Positions 54,450-62,785 of a stretch of DNA of 64,000 bases are shown piece after piece; the stretch's first letter is position 1, and every line of letters begins with the position of its first letter. This stretch comes from DAOPXV01 sp964551445. Its GTDB lineage: Bacteria; Muiribacteriota; UBA9980. Position numbers and translations under genes: made by a program. The stretch spans positions 182,786-246,785 of the forward strand of contig CAZKCG010000003.1 in NCBI GenBank assembly GCA_964551445.1, in the 5' to 3' direction. The notes below the pieces were generated by a model. That model searched no databases and was not told where the DNA came from. It saw only the letters and a program-made list of their open reading frames with translations.

Positions 54450-55391
54450 ATGTTTAAAAATGTTAAATCAGTATTTCATATGATATTTTGGCCTTGCATT
54501 GTCCTGATTTTTATTGTATTGACGACCCGCGGCGGCGTGCAAGAGCCGCAAGGCTATGGGCCGAAATATGGCGAGTCATCGCGGTATCAGACCGTTCCCG
54601 TATATCGTTTCGGATTTCACGCGATTTACGCTCCCGACAAGATGATTCAGATCTATCAGCCGCTGATCGATTACCTTAACGAGAGGCTTACGGGCGGGCG
54701 GCTTCAACTCGAGGCATCGTTGAACTTCACTGTTTTTGAGGAAAAATATAAAGCCGGAAAATCCGATTTTGTTCTTTTGAATCCATGGCAGGCCCTTCAG
54801 GCAATGAAAGCCGGCTACAGCGTCATCGCGCAAGCAGGAGATCCGAAGGATTTCAAAGGCTTATTCATAGTGCGAAAGGACGGCGGCATCGAAAAACCGT
54901 CGGACCTGAAAGGCAAGTCTGTAAGCTATCCATCGTCCACGGCGGTCGCCGCCTGTATCATGCTGCAATATTATCTCCGCTTGCAGGGGATCGATGTCGG
55001 AAGGGACATCGAAAACCGTTATGTCGGCACGCAGGAGTATTCCATAATGAACGCTTATTCGAAAAAAACCGCTGCCGGCGGCACCTGGACGATGGCATGG
55101 AAGAATTTTCAAAAACTTCATCCAAAAGAAGCCGCGGAAATGAAAGTGGCATGGGAGACCGAACCTTTTTTGGTCAGCAATTCCGTCATGGCGCGCGGCG
55201 ATATACCGGCGGATATCCGCGAGCAGGTTCAGAAATTACTAACCGGACTACATGAGACCGACAGGGGGAAAGCGATACTTTCAAATATTGAGATCGATCG
55301 TTTTTTACCCGCCTCTGATAAGGACTATCATGCGGTGCAAACATATATCGATCGTTTTGAAAAAGAAGTGCGAAAGGTGGAAATAAAATGA
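54450..55391 (+). CDS. PhnD-like periplasmic substrate-binding protein, tandem paralogue
   Basis: A 313-residue tandem copy of the preceding gene, sharing long identical runs (AGDPKDFKG, VRKDGGIEKPSDLKGK, DVGRDIENRYVG). The sites around the ligand pocket differ (NPWQALQAMKAGYSV, LQGIDVGR). The stop overlaps the kinase start as ATGA, so the kinase is made with it. Tandem duplication followed by divergence suggests two related ligands or a heterodimeric sensor. Confidence 0.88.
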   Translation: MFKNVKSVFHMIFWPCIVLIFIVLTTRGGVQEPQGYGPKYGESSRYQTVPVYRFGFHAIYAPDKMIQIYQPLIDYLNERLTGGRLQLEASLNFTVFEEKYKAGKSDFVLLNPWQALQAMKAGYSVIAQAGDPKDFKGLFIVRKDGGIEKPSDLKGKSVSYPSSTAVAACIMLQYYLRLQGIDVGRDIENRYVGTQEYSIMNAYSKKTAAGGTWTMAWKNFQKLHPKEAAEMKVAWETEPFLVSNSVMARGDIPADIREQVQKLLTGLHETDRGKAILSNIEIDRFLPASDKDYHAVQTYIDRFEKEVRKVEIK

Positions 55392-58300
55392 CTTTCAGTG
55401 ATTTTCGTGACTTCCTGTTCGGAACGCTGCGCGGTCGCCTGATCTTAAGCGTGGCTGCCGTACATGCCGTAATGATGGCTCTTTTTATAACAGACCTGAC
55501 AATAAGACAGCGCGCGATGCTGCTCGAGCGGCAGGTGGAGGAGGCCACGGCTTTATCATATACGCTTTCGACCTCGGCGGCGGGATGGATCGTCGCGCGC
55601 GACATATCCGGTCTTCAGGAACTCGTGGAGTCGCAGCAACGCTATCCTGAGCTTGTTTTTGCGATTCTCGCAGATGAGAACGGGCATATTATGGCCCATA
55701 CCGAAAAATCAAAAACCGGAAAGTTTCTGATCGACCTTCCTGGAGAGTTCCGCCTGGCGGTTATCAGTAAAACACCCGATCTGGTGGATGTTGCCGTTCC
55801 GGCTATGCTTGGAGGTAAGTTCGTGGGGTGGGTTCGTGTCGGTATAGGGCAAAAAACAGCCGGAAAGAAACTTGACGAGATCACGCTCGCTGGAATACTT
55901 TATGCGCTTTTGGCGATCCTGATAGGATCCGTTATAGCGTGGTTGATGGGCCGCCGCATTACCAGGCGGCTTTATGCGGTAGAGGATACGATCAACGAAG
56001 TAAGAGCCGGAAATAATTCGGCCCGTTGCAAGATCACCGGGACCGACGAAGCCGCTCTGCTAGCAAAAGAATTCAATGGCATGCTTGACACCCTGTCGGA
56101 GCGCGACGCCAAACTTGTCAAGAGCGAGAAATATCTGAAAGAGGCCCAGCGTTTAGCGAAGATAGGCAGCTGGGATTGGGATATTCAAACCGATATTATC
56201 ATCTGGTCGGAAGAATATTACCGCATTTATGGATTCGATCCGGCGCAGCGTCCGCCGGGATATGAAGATCATCTGAAAGCATATACGCCCGAGAGCTCCG
56301 CCCGGCTTGACGCGGCGGTAAAGAAAAGCATGCAGACCGGCGAACCGTATGAACTAGATCTGGAACTTGCCGGAGCGGAACCCCGCCGCTGGATCACGGC
56401 CCGCATCGAAACAAGGCGTGATGCCCAGGGCCTGATAATCGGCTTGAGAGGGACCGCGCAGGATATTACCGAACGCAAGCGGGTAGAGCAAAATATCGCC
56501 CTTTTGAGTTTTGCTATGAACAGTGTGTGTGAAGCCGCTTTTCTAATAGATAAAAAAGCGAGGTTTCATTTTGTCAATGAGGAGTCATGCCGCATTCTGG
56601 GCTACACCCGCGCTGAACTGCTTAACCTTGGCGTGCCTGATGTCGATCCTGATTTTCCAGAGGAACTCTGGGCTTCTCACTGGCAGGAACTCAGGATGAA
56701 GCGTTCGATGACTTTTGAGGGCCGCCATAAAACAAAGGATGGCCGTGTTTTCCCTGTCGAGGTCAACGCGAATTATATTGAATACGAAAATCATAGCTAT
56801 AACCTGGCATTGGTGAGAGATATCACCGAACGCAAGCTCGCGGAGCAGGAACGTTCGGTCCATATCGGGTTCATTGAAAGCCTGGACAGAATAGATCGGG
56901 CGATACAAGGAACGAATGACCTCGAACGAATGATGAGCGATGCGTTGGGCGCCGTGCTTTCGATATTTGAATGCGACCGTGCATTTCTTTTGTATCCGTG
57001 CGACCCGTTCGCGTCCGGATGGCAGGTGCCAATGGAGCGCAACAAACCTGAATATCCTGGTGTTCTGGCTCTTAAACTTGAAATGACGATGACCCCCGAA
57101 GTGGCGGAAACGCTTCGAATATTACTGGCATCCGAAGGTCCCGTTAAATTTGGCCCGGAAACCCCTTATCCATTGCCCGCAGATGTATCGAAACAATTCG
57201 GGTTCAAGAGCTTGATGTCAATGGCGATTTATCCAAAGACAGGCAAACCGTGGCAATTCGGGATTCACCAGTGCTCGCACGCTCGCGTCTGGACGGCTTG
57301 TGAAGAAAGGCTTTTTCAGGAGATCGGCAGACGGCTGGGGGATGGGTTGACCACTCTGCTGGCATATCGTAACCTTAAGGATAGTCAGGGCAAACTCGAG
57401 GAGGCCCAGCGCATAGCGCATATAGGTTACTGGGACCGCGATATCACCGGTAACCGTATCACCCTCGCGAACGAGTCCTGCAAAATTTTTGGTATTTCGC
57501 CGCTGGAATTGAATTTCAGCATGGAAGGGTGGCATGAACGCTGGCTCACGCTTATCCATCCGGAGGACAGGCAGCGGGTGGGCCAGGCTCTTGATGAGGC
57601 ACTAAACGGCGATTCTCGCTATAACGTAGAATACCGCATCGTTCGAGACGACAATAATGTGCGTCATATTCACAGCGAGGCTAATATATTTAGAGATGAT
57701 GCGGGTCTTCCGGTGCGCATGCTGGGTATGATGCAGGATATTACCGAACGCAAGCGAGCCGAAGAACAGATACTTAAATTAAACCGTATCTATGCCGTTC
57801 TAAGTAATATCAATAAAGCGATCGTCAGAATTCATGAAACGAAAGAATTATTAAACGAAGCCTGCCGTATCGCGGTTGAACTTGGCAAATTCCGGATGGC
57901 ATGGATCGGTATGGTAAATTTACAAACGAACAAAGTTGGCGTTGTCGCTTCAAATGGCGTTTCAGAAGATTATCTGGAAAAAATCAACATAGATCTAAGC
58001 GATGCGCTTCTGAGTAATGGTCCTACCGGAATCGCCATCAAGACGGGCAGGCATAAAACATCGAACAGTATTAAAGACGACGATAGTATGATTCCATGGC
58101 GGGATAACGCCATGAAATATGATTATAAATCTTCCGCGGCGTTTCCGTTAACTATTTTTGGCAAGGTAACCGGCGTATTCAACATATACTCTAATGAAAC
58201 CGATTTTTTCGCTGAAGAAGATATCAATCTTCTTGATGAAATGGCAAAAGATATTTCATTCGCTCTTGAATTTATTGAAAACGAGGCCGAACGCAAAAAG

Positions 58301-59728
58301 AACGAGGAACTGTTAAAACAAAGTGAATTCCGTTTGAATGAAGCCCAGCTCATCGCCCATATAGGAAACTGGGAATTGGATCTGATTAAAAACATCCTTA
58401 TCTGGTCGGATGAAATTTATCGCATTTTTGAGATCGATTCGAACAAGTTTGGCGCTTCGTACGAAGCTTTCCTGAACGCTATTCATCCCGAAGATCGTGA
58501 CGCCGTAAATGAGACTTACACCGCCTCTTTAAAAAACAAGTCTCCGTATTCGATCGACCATCGTCTTTTATTTCATGACGGCCGGATCAAATATGTCCAT
58601 GAACAGTGCGAAACTTTCTATGATAAGGATGGGAACCCTGTTCGCTCCATCGGAATAGTTCAGGATATCACTGAACGAAAACAGGCCGAAGAAGCGCTGA
58701 AGGAACAGTATTCTACACTGCGCGGTATCATTGATAGCACAGACGCATTGATCTTTTCTTTGGACACCAAATACTGTTACACCAGTTTTAATCATGGACA
58801 TGCTTCCGTAATGAAGGAGATCTACGGCGTAGAGATCGAGATTGGCCAGAGTTTACTGGACAACATGACGGTAGTTGAAGACCGAGAGAAGGCAAAGTGC
58901 AATCTTGATCGAGCATTAGCAGGCGAGCAGCTCGTAGAGGAATCATATTCGGGAGAAAAACTCAAACCTCGATTATATTTTCAAATATCACACAGCCCTA
59001 TCAGGGCGGAAGAAGACGAAATTATTGGTGTTGCCGTGCTTTCTCAAAATATCACCAAGCGCAAGCAGAATGAGGAAAAGATCATACAATCCCTCCGTGA
59101 AAAAGAAACACTCATCCGTGAACTTTATCATAGAACGAAAAATACAATGCAGGTAATTCGCGGCATACTTGCGCTTCAGGCGGCAGAACTTCCAACGAAC
59201 ACAGAACTTCAGCAAATGGTTAAAAATACCGAAGATAGAATTCAGGCGATATCGCTTGTGCATCAAATGCTCTATAAAAGTCAGGATTTATCTCAAATTT
59301 CCATCAAAGAATATTTACATGAACTATCCGCTTTAATTCTGCAAAGTTTTGGAGTTTCCACTGATAGAATATTATTAAATACTAAAATCGATGACCAACA
59401 TTTTCTGATCGATACGGCGATTCCATTTGGATTGATTATTAATGAACTTATGACAAATTCATTGAAATATGCATTCCCGGACAATAGAAAAGGAATGATT
59501 TCAATCACTCTAACCAGGGGAGAATCGGAAAATATTATATTGCAATATTCTGATAACGGGATTGGTGTTCCCGATGGATTTGATTTTCAAAATCAAAACA
59601 CATTAGGTTTGAAACTGATTTATAATATTGGCGAGATGCAAATGCTGGGAAAGGTAGTTATGCAAAACAATAACGGCGTTTCCTGTTTAATTGAATTTCC
59701 AGACGATCTCTATAAAGCGAGAGTTTAA
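55388..59728 (+). CDS. Very large membrane sensor kinase with multiple PAS/GAF domains
   Basis: A 1446-residue protein. Membrane helix 1 (about 17-37) is followed by a Cache-like periplasmic region (WIVARDISGLQELVESQQRYP). Membrane helix 2 is at about 172-192, and HAMP at about 193-245. Downstream are PAS (about 250-365), PAS (375-490), a GAF-like domain (500-665, WQFGIHQCSHARVW), PAS (670-790), a second GAF (800-965, KFRMAWIGMVNLQTNKVGV), and two PAS domains (975-1095, 1105-1220). HisKA_2 (LIRELYHRTKNTMQVI) and HATPase (NELMTNSLKYAFPD) complete it. Its C-terminal 215 residues are nearly the same as in the kinase at 32246, while the input half is unrelated. The REC gene follows after one base. 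Confidence 0.92.
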   Translation: MTFSDFRDFLFGTLRGRLILSVAAVHAVMMALFITDLTIRQRAMLLERQVEEATALSYTLSTSAAGWIVARDISGLQELVESQQRYPELVFAILADENGHIMAHTEKSKTGKFLIDLPGEFRLAVISKTPDLVDVAVPAMLGGKFVGWVRVGIGQKTAGKKLDEITLAGILYALLAILIGSVIAWLMGRRITRRLYAVEDTINEVRAGNNSARCKITGTDEAALLAKEFNGMLDTLSERDAKLVKSEKYLKEAQRLAKIGSWDWDIQTDIIIWSEEYYRIYGFDPAQRPPGYEDHLKAYTPESSARLDAAVKKSMQTGEPYELDLELAGAEPRRWITARIETRRDAQGLIIGLRGTAQDITERKRVEQNIALLSFAMNSVCEAAFLIDKKARFHFVNEESCRILGYTRAELLNLGVPDVDPDFPEELWASHWQELRMKRSMTFEGRHKTKDGRVFPVEVNANYIEYENHSYNLALVRDITERKLAEQERSVHIGFIESLDRIDRAIQGTNDLERMMSDALGAVLSIFECDRAFLLYPCDPFASGWQVPMERNKPEYPGVLALKLEMTMTPEVAETLRILLASEGPVKFGPETPYPLPADVSKQFGFKSLMSMAIYPKTGKPWQFGIHQCSHARVWTACEERLFQEIGRRLGDGLTTLLAYRNLKDSQGKLEEAQRIAHIGYWDRDITGNRITLANESCKIFGISPLELNFSMEGWHERWLTLIHPEDRQRVGQALDEALNGDSRYNVEYRIVRDDNNVRHIHSEANIFRDDAGLPVRMLGMMQDITERKRAEEQILKLNRIYAVLSNINKAIVRIHETKELLNEACRIAVELGKFRMAWIGMVNLQTNKVGVVASNGVSEDYLEKINIDLSDALLSNGPTGIAIKTGRHKTSNSIKDDDSMIPWRDNAMKYDYKSSAAFPLTIFGKVTGVFNIYSNETDFFAEEDINLLDEMAKDISFALEFIENEAERKKNEELLKQSEFRLNEAQLIAHIGNWELDLIKNILIWSDEIYRIFEIDSNKFGASYEAFLNAIHPEDRDAVNETYTASLKNKSPYSIDHRLLFHDGRIKYVHEQCETFYDKDGNPVRSIGIVQDITERKQAEEALKEQYSTLRGIIDSTDALIFSLDTKYCYTSFNHGHASVMKEIYGVEIEIGQSLLDNMTVVEDREKAKCNLDRALAGEQLVEESYSGEKLKPRLYFQISHSPIRAEEDEIIGVAVLSQNITKRKQNEEKIIQSLREKETLIRELYHRTKNTMQVIRGILALQAAELPTNTELQQMVKNTEDRIQAISLVHQMLYKSQDLSQISIKEYLHELSALILQSFGVSTDRILLNTKIDDQHFLIDTAIPFGLIINELMTNSLKYAFPDNRKGMISITLTRGESENIILQYSDNGIGVPDGFDFQNQNTLGLKLIYNIGEMQMLGKVVMQNNNGVSCLIEFPDDLYKARV

Positions 59729-59729
59729 A

Positions 59730-60092
59730 ATGAATAAACAAATAAAATTTCTTTTAGTGGAAGATGAAGTCATAAATGCCATGCTCATTCAAATGCAATT
59801 GAAGGGTGTTGGATACGATGTCTCACATCATGTTACAACAGGTGAAAATGCAATAAAAAGCGCAAAGCAAAATCGTCCGGATATTATTTTAATGGATATC
59901 AGGCTGGCTGGTGGAATTGATGGTATTGAGGCAGCAATGGTAATTAATTCAGGTATCCCGATTATATTCATTACCTGTTATGACAATCAGGCTGTAAGGG
60001 AAAGAACTGAAAAATTTAAACCTCTGGGATATTTAATAAAGCCCCTGGATATCGATAAATTAAAGACAATTATCGATACTCATTTTGTATAA
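59730..60092 (+). CDS. Stand-alone REC response regulator
   Basis: A 120-residue REC domain beginning one base after the kinase stop: KFLLVEDEVINAML, phospho-Asp in PDIILMDIRLAGGIDGIEA, IFITCYDN and KPLDIDKL. It is almost a duplicate of the regulator at 35295. It is probably the phospho-acceptor of the large kinase, with no output domain of its own. Confidence 0.92.
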   Translation: MNKQIKFLLVEDEVINAMLIQMQLKGVGYDVSHHVTTGENAIKSAKQNRPDIILMDIRLAGGIDGIEAAMVINSGIPIIFITCYDNQAVRERTEKFKPLGYLIKPLDIDKLKTIIDTHFV

Positions 60093-60133
60093 TCAAAGAA
60101 GTGACAAACAAAATCAACCGGACTGGAGGAAAA

Positions 60134-62092
60134 ATGAACTTGCAGGAATCCAAAACTATACTTCTCGTCGAAGATGAGGCGATCACCGCGCTCGCTGAAT
60201 CACAGGCGATCAAAAAATTCGGATACAATGTTATCACCGTGGGTTCCGGCAAAAAAGCGGTTGAAATTGCAATAACCGATAAGACGATAAGCCTCGTTCT
60301 CATGGATATAAAACTCGGCCAAGGGAACGACGGCACCGAGATCGCCCGGCAGATCCTGGCGAAACGGAATATACCAATAATTTTTCTTACTTCGCATTCA
60401 GAGCGTGAAATCATGGAAAAAGTCTGCGGTATCACCCGTTATGGCTACGTGAACAAGAATTCAGGAGATTTTGTGTTGCAATCGTCCATCGAGATGGCGT
60501 TTGAGCTTTTTGAGGCGCATGAAAAAACAAGCAAGAGTGAAGCACGCCAGCGAACGCTGTTACAAACCATTCCAGACCTGGTCTGGCTTAAGGATGCGGA
60601 TGGCGTCTATCTTTCCTGTAACCATATGTTCGAAAAATTTTTCGGCGCCAGGGAAGCGGACATTATCGGCAAAACTGACTATGACTTCGTAAATAAAGAA
60701 CTGGCGGATTTCTTCCGGGAAAATGACCTTAAAGCAATGGCGGCCGGCAAACCAAGCATCAATGAGGAATGGATAACCTTCAAAAGCGATGGTCACCGGG
60801 CCTTGCTGGAAACAATAAAGACGCCGGTGTTCGAAAATGGCGGCCGGCTCATCGGCGTGTTGGGTATCGCACGGAATATTACCAAACGCAAGCAAGCCGA
60901 AGAACGGGTACTTAAACTTAACCGTATCTACGCCGTTCTGAGTAATATCAATCAAGCAATTGTCAGAATTCACGAAACCTGGGAATTGTTAAACGAAGCC
61001 TGCCGTATCGCGTTTGAATACGGCAAGTTTCGCATGGCATGGATCGGCCTGGTGAATACACAAACGAACAAAGTTGATGTTGCAGCTTCATATGGAGCTT
61101 CAGAAGATTATCTGAATAAAATTAACATTGATTTAAATGATGAGCTCCGAAGTAATGGTCCCACCGGAACTGCCATTAAGACCGGTAAACATAAAATATC
61201 AAACAATATTAAGCATGATGAGAGTATGATTCCATGGCGGGATGATGCCATGAAATATGATTATAAATCCTCCGCTAGTTTTCCGTTAATTGTTTTCGAT
61301 AAGGCAGTTGGCGCATTCAATATTTATTCTAATGAAACTGATTTTTTTGATGAAGAAGATATTAGTCTTCTCGATGAAATGACAAAGGATATGTCATTCG
61401 CTCTTGAATTTATAGAAAGCGAAGCCAAACGCAAGGGGGCGGAAGATAAATTAAAAACAGCTCTTTTAGAAAAAGAAGCTCTTTTAAGAGAATTATACCA
61501 TCGAACGAAGAACAACATGCAGATGATATGCGCTATGCTTACCATACATTCGCTTAAAATTGACGACAGTGAATTAAAAAATATTTTCAAGGATATTGAA
61601 ACCAGAATACATTCAATGGCCCTGGTGCACCAGAAATTATATAAATCAAAAGACCTTTCAAATATCAATCTTAATGAATATGCCGTCGAACTGATTAACC
61701 TTTTGATGAAAAGTTATAGTATATCGCCGGATCGAATATCGATAGATCTGAATATTGAAAATATTTCAGTATTGATTGATATTGCCATTCCCTGCGGGTT
61801 AATCCTTAATGAACTGGTTTCGAATTCATTGAAGTATGCCTTCCCTGAAGAAAGGCATGGAAAAATATCATTATCGATAACGAAACGCGAACAAACTATC
61901 AACATCTGTTATTCTGACGATGGAGTCGGCCTGCCTCAGGGTTTCAACTATCGCAACGACGGTAAAATGGGATTGCAATCGGTTATTTCAATCGTCGAAG
62001 ATCAATTGCTTGGAAATATTTCAATCACGCCGGAAAAAGGATTTGATTGCGATATAAGTTTTAAAAACGCATTATATAAAGCGAGGATATAA
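60134..62092 (+). CDS. REC-PAS-GAF-HisKA_2-HATPase kinase
   Basis: A GTG at 60101 is in frame, but the ATG at 60134 has GGAGG five bases upstream and is chosen (652 residues). REC spans about 8-125 (ILLVEDEAITALAESQAI, phospho-Asp in VLMDIKLGQGNDG, IFLTSHSE). PAS is at about 145-260 (LVWLKDADGVYLSCN). GAF at about 270-440 (KFRMAWIGLVNTQTNKVDV) is homologous to that of the kinases at 32246 and 55388. HisKA_2 (LLRELYHRTKNNMQMI) and HATPase (NELVSNSLKYAFPE, DDGVGLPQGF) follow. It is soluble. Its N-terminal REC could be the target of the kinase upstream, making a serial relay. Confidence 0.92.
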   Translation: MNLQESKTILLVEDEAITALAESQAIKKFGYNVITVGSGKKAVEIAITDKTISLVLMDIKLGQGNDGTEIARQILAKRNIPIIFLTSHSEREIMEKVCGITRYGYVNKNSGDFVLQSSIEMAFELFEAHEKTSKSEARQRTLLQTIPDLVWLKDADGVYLSCNHMFEKFFGAREADIIGKTDYDFVNKELADFFRENDLKAMAAGKPSINEEWITFKSDGHRALLETIKTPVFENGGRLIGVLGIARNITKRKQAEERVLKLNRIYAVLSNINQAIVRIHETWELLNEACRIAFEYGKFRMAWIGLVNTQTNKVDVAASYGASEDYLNKINIDLNDELRSNGPTGTAIKTGKHKISNNIKHDESMIPWRDDAMKYDYKSSASFPLIVFDKAVGAFNIYSNETDFFDEEDISLLDEMTKDMSFALEFIESEAKRKGAEDKLKTALLEKEALLRELYHRTKNNMQMICAMLTIHSLKIDDSELKNIFKDIETRIHSMALVHQKLYKSKDLSNINLNEYAVELINLLMKSYSISPDRISIDLNIENISVLIDIAIPCGLILNELVSNSLKYAFPEERHGKISLSITKREQTINICYSDDGVGLPQGFNYRNDGKMGLQSVISIVEDQLLGNISITPEKGFDCDISFKNALYKARI

Positions 62093-62094
62093 AA

Positions 62095-62493
62095 ATGAAC
62101 GATAAATTGAAAGCTCTTGTCGTTGAAGATGAAACGTGGTCTGCTATGCTGATCGTCAATTATTTAACCAACCTAGGATGCTTATGCGGCAAGCACGTCA
62201 CTACCGGCGAAGGCGCAGTAAAAAAGGCGGCAGAGGAAAAACCGGATATAATTTTCATGGACATCCGTCTCGCGGATAACGTTAATGGCATTGAATCAGC
62301 AAAAAGAATACTCGTGAATAACCCGGATATTCCAATAGCGTTCATGAGCGCATTCTCGGATAACGAAGTAGTGGCCGAGGCGAAGAAACTAAATTGTGTC
62401 GCATATTTCAATAAACCTCTGGATATGCAGGAGATCAAGGAGCTCCTGGAAATGGTCGCAGAGAAAAAGTCTCTGAAATTAGATAAAGAATGA
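62095..62493 (+). CDS. Stand-alone REC response regulator
   Basis: A 132-residue REC domain two bases after the preceding stop: ALVVEDETWSAMLIVNYL, phospho-Asp in PDIIFMDIRLADNVNGIES, IAFMSAFSDN and NKPLDMQEI, then a short charged tail. It is the last gene of the signalling island and more diverged than the other four REC proteins. Confidence 0.92.
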   Translation: MNDKLKALVVEDETWSAMLIVNYLTNLGCLCGKHVTTGEGAVKKAAEEKPDIIFMDIRLADNVNGIESAKRILVNNPDIPIAFMSAFSDNEVVAEAKKLNCVAYFNKPLDMQEIKELLEMVAEKKSLKLDKE

Positions 62494-62660
62494 CGGCCAG
62501 GCGTCACGTTTCGTTTGAAACAAAAAAATCAATTAGTGGCGTTTAAAATTGCTTTGGGCAGTAATTTTATATTTACAATAATTGCGTCCGTTAAAAAAAC
62601 TCTGAATTTTATCAAAAATGCCTCAAAAAACATTGTAAATACGCCATCAAATTTTTGATT

Positions 62661-62689
62661 TTGACATTTATTAAACTGACTCATAATTT
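62661..62689 (+). promoter_or_regulatory. Possible promoter of the RACo-like gene
   Basis: TTGACA at 62661-62666, 17 bases, TAATTT at 62684-62689, 96 bases before the start. The rest of the 292-base gap (62494-62785) is AT-rich with no other feature seen. Confidence 0.5.
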
Positions 62690-62785
62690 GAAAATAATTT
62701 AAAAATATGTTAAAATGTTGACCGTTTCTTTTTCGATAACTGGCATTAACGATAAATCATAATTTGCTATAAGGGATGAAAACCT

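Noticed and set aside
62495..62515. Hairpin TGACG/CGTCA after the last REC gene as a terminator
   Set aside because: The stem is only five bases, overlaps the stop codon and is not followed by a clear T-tract.
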